A DNA stretch of 61,067 nt from a virus. The notes beneath the pieces are model-generated. The model ran no database searches. It was not told the DNA's origin and saw only the letters and a program-made list of their open reading frames with translations. The DNA lies in the IMG/VR virus record IMGVR_UViG_3300042907_000531, positions 1-61,067 of that record. One strand, 5' to 3'. Positions 60,962 through 61,067 of this stretch are shown in pieces. Numbering within the stretch: the stretch's first letter is position 1; every line of letters starts with the position of its first letter. The position numbers and the translations under genes are program-made.

Positions 60962-61067
60962 TAAGGATATAAAACATGCCAATTAACGGTGGCGCAGACA
61001 TTACTGCAGACAATTTACCATACAGAACAGACACAGCAGCGGGTATCGCAGGCCCAATCGCTGGTGC
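60890..61067. repeat. Circular-map overlap, right copy
   Basis: Repeats bases 1-178 with two mismatches, both in the capsid gene start. They change Phe to Leu and Gly to Ala in the capsid N-terminus. Joining the copies gives a circular map of 60,889 bases. Confidence 0.9.
60976..61067 (+). CDS. Major capsid protein, 5' fragment (partial)
   Basis: The first 30 codons of the capsid gene, repeated at the window edge. It differs from the full gene at residues 14 (Leu for Phe) and 21 (Ala for Gly). It is the same gene seen twice because of the map overlap, not a second capsid gene. Confidence 0.85.
   Translation, partial: MPINGGADITADNLPYRTDTAAGIAGPIAG

Noticed and set aside
60976-61067. A second capsid gene at the right edge
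   Set aside because: It is the start of the same gene, with identical upstream scaffold end and junction; the window closes as a circle.
1-61067. Temperate lifestyle
   Set aside because: No integrase, excisionase, repressor or partition gene and no attachment-like repeat was seen.

Overview
The window is essentially one complete, lytic, T7-like podovirus genome, drawn as a circle that was opened inside the capsid region. Bases 60890-61067 repeat bases 1-178 with two mismatches, so the unique length is about 60,889 bp. Every gene I can support is on the + strand. The T7-type hallmarks are a single-subunit RNA polymerase, primase-helicase, family A DNA polymerase, FEN-type exonuclease, portal, scaffold, capsid, tubular tail proteins A and B, small and large terminase and internal virion proteins. 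The genome is about half as large again as T7. I see no integrase, repressor or CRISPR array.

Layout in biological order. The left end is probably the 868-base gene-free, hairpin-rich tract at 34792-35659. It is followed by small early genes (35660-39418), which include an invertebrate-type (i-type) lysozyme-like lysin and a very acidic 62-residue protein. Then come the RNA polymerase (39503-41899), a metallophosphoesterase, a small zinc-peptidase-like protein, an SSB-like protein and a RusA-like resolvase (to 44391), four tRNA genes (44649-44958), and a GC-richer accessory island (about 45.3-46.4 kb) with a consensus bacterial promoter. After these lie a secreted PEP-CTERM-type protein (46433-47089), ThyX, a deaminase-like protein, primase-helicase, DNA polymerase, dNMP kinase, exonuclease, dUTPase and a B12-type ribonucleotide reductase (to 56522). 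The morphogenesis block runs from portal and scaffold (57893-60961) across the junction to capsid (87-1481), tail tube, fibres and adsorption proteins (1594-16721), small membrane and lysine-rich proteins, terminase (17483-19514), and internal virion proteins ending in a 3171-residue giant (25276-34791).

How it fits together. Host RNA polymerase presumably reads the early genes. The phage polymerase would then act on its own promoters. The best promoter candidate is a 31-nt element present in three intergenic copies (34907, 39424, 54090), each at a module boundary. The nucleotide-metabolism genes (NrdJ-like reductase, ThyX, dUTPase, deaminase-like protein, dNMP kinase) would feed replication. 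The tRNAs read AUA, UUA, AAA and AGA, codons common in this AT-rich genome but not in the C-rich capsid gene.

Host. The C-terminal PTPG plus hydrophobic stretch plus RRR signal on the 46433 gene is of PEP-CTERM/exosortase type. That points to a Gram-negative host with an exosortase system; Planctomycetota (Phycisphaerae-like) is my best guess, with Verrucomicrobiota or exosortase-bearing proteobacteria as alternatives. All functional calls are made by eye from motifs and gene order; no database search was run.
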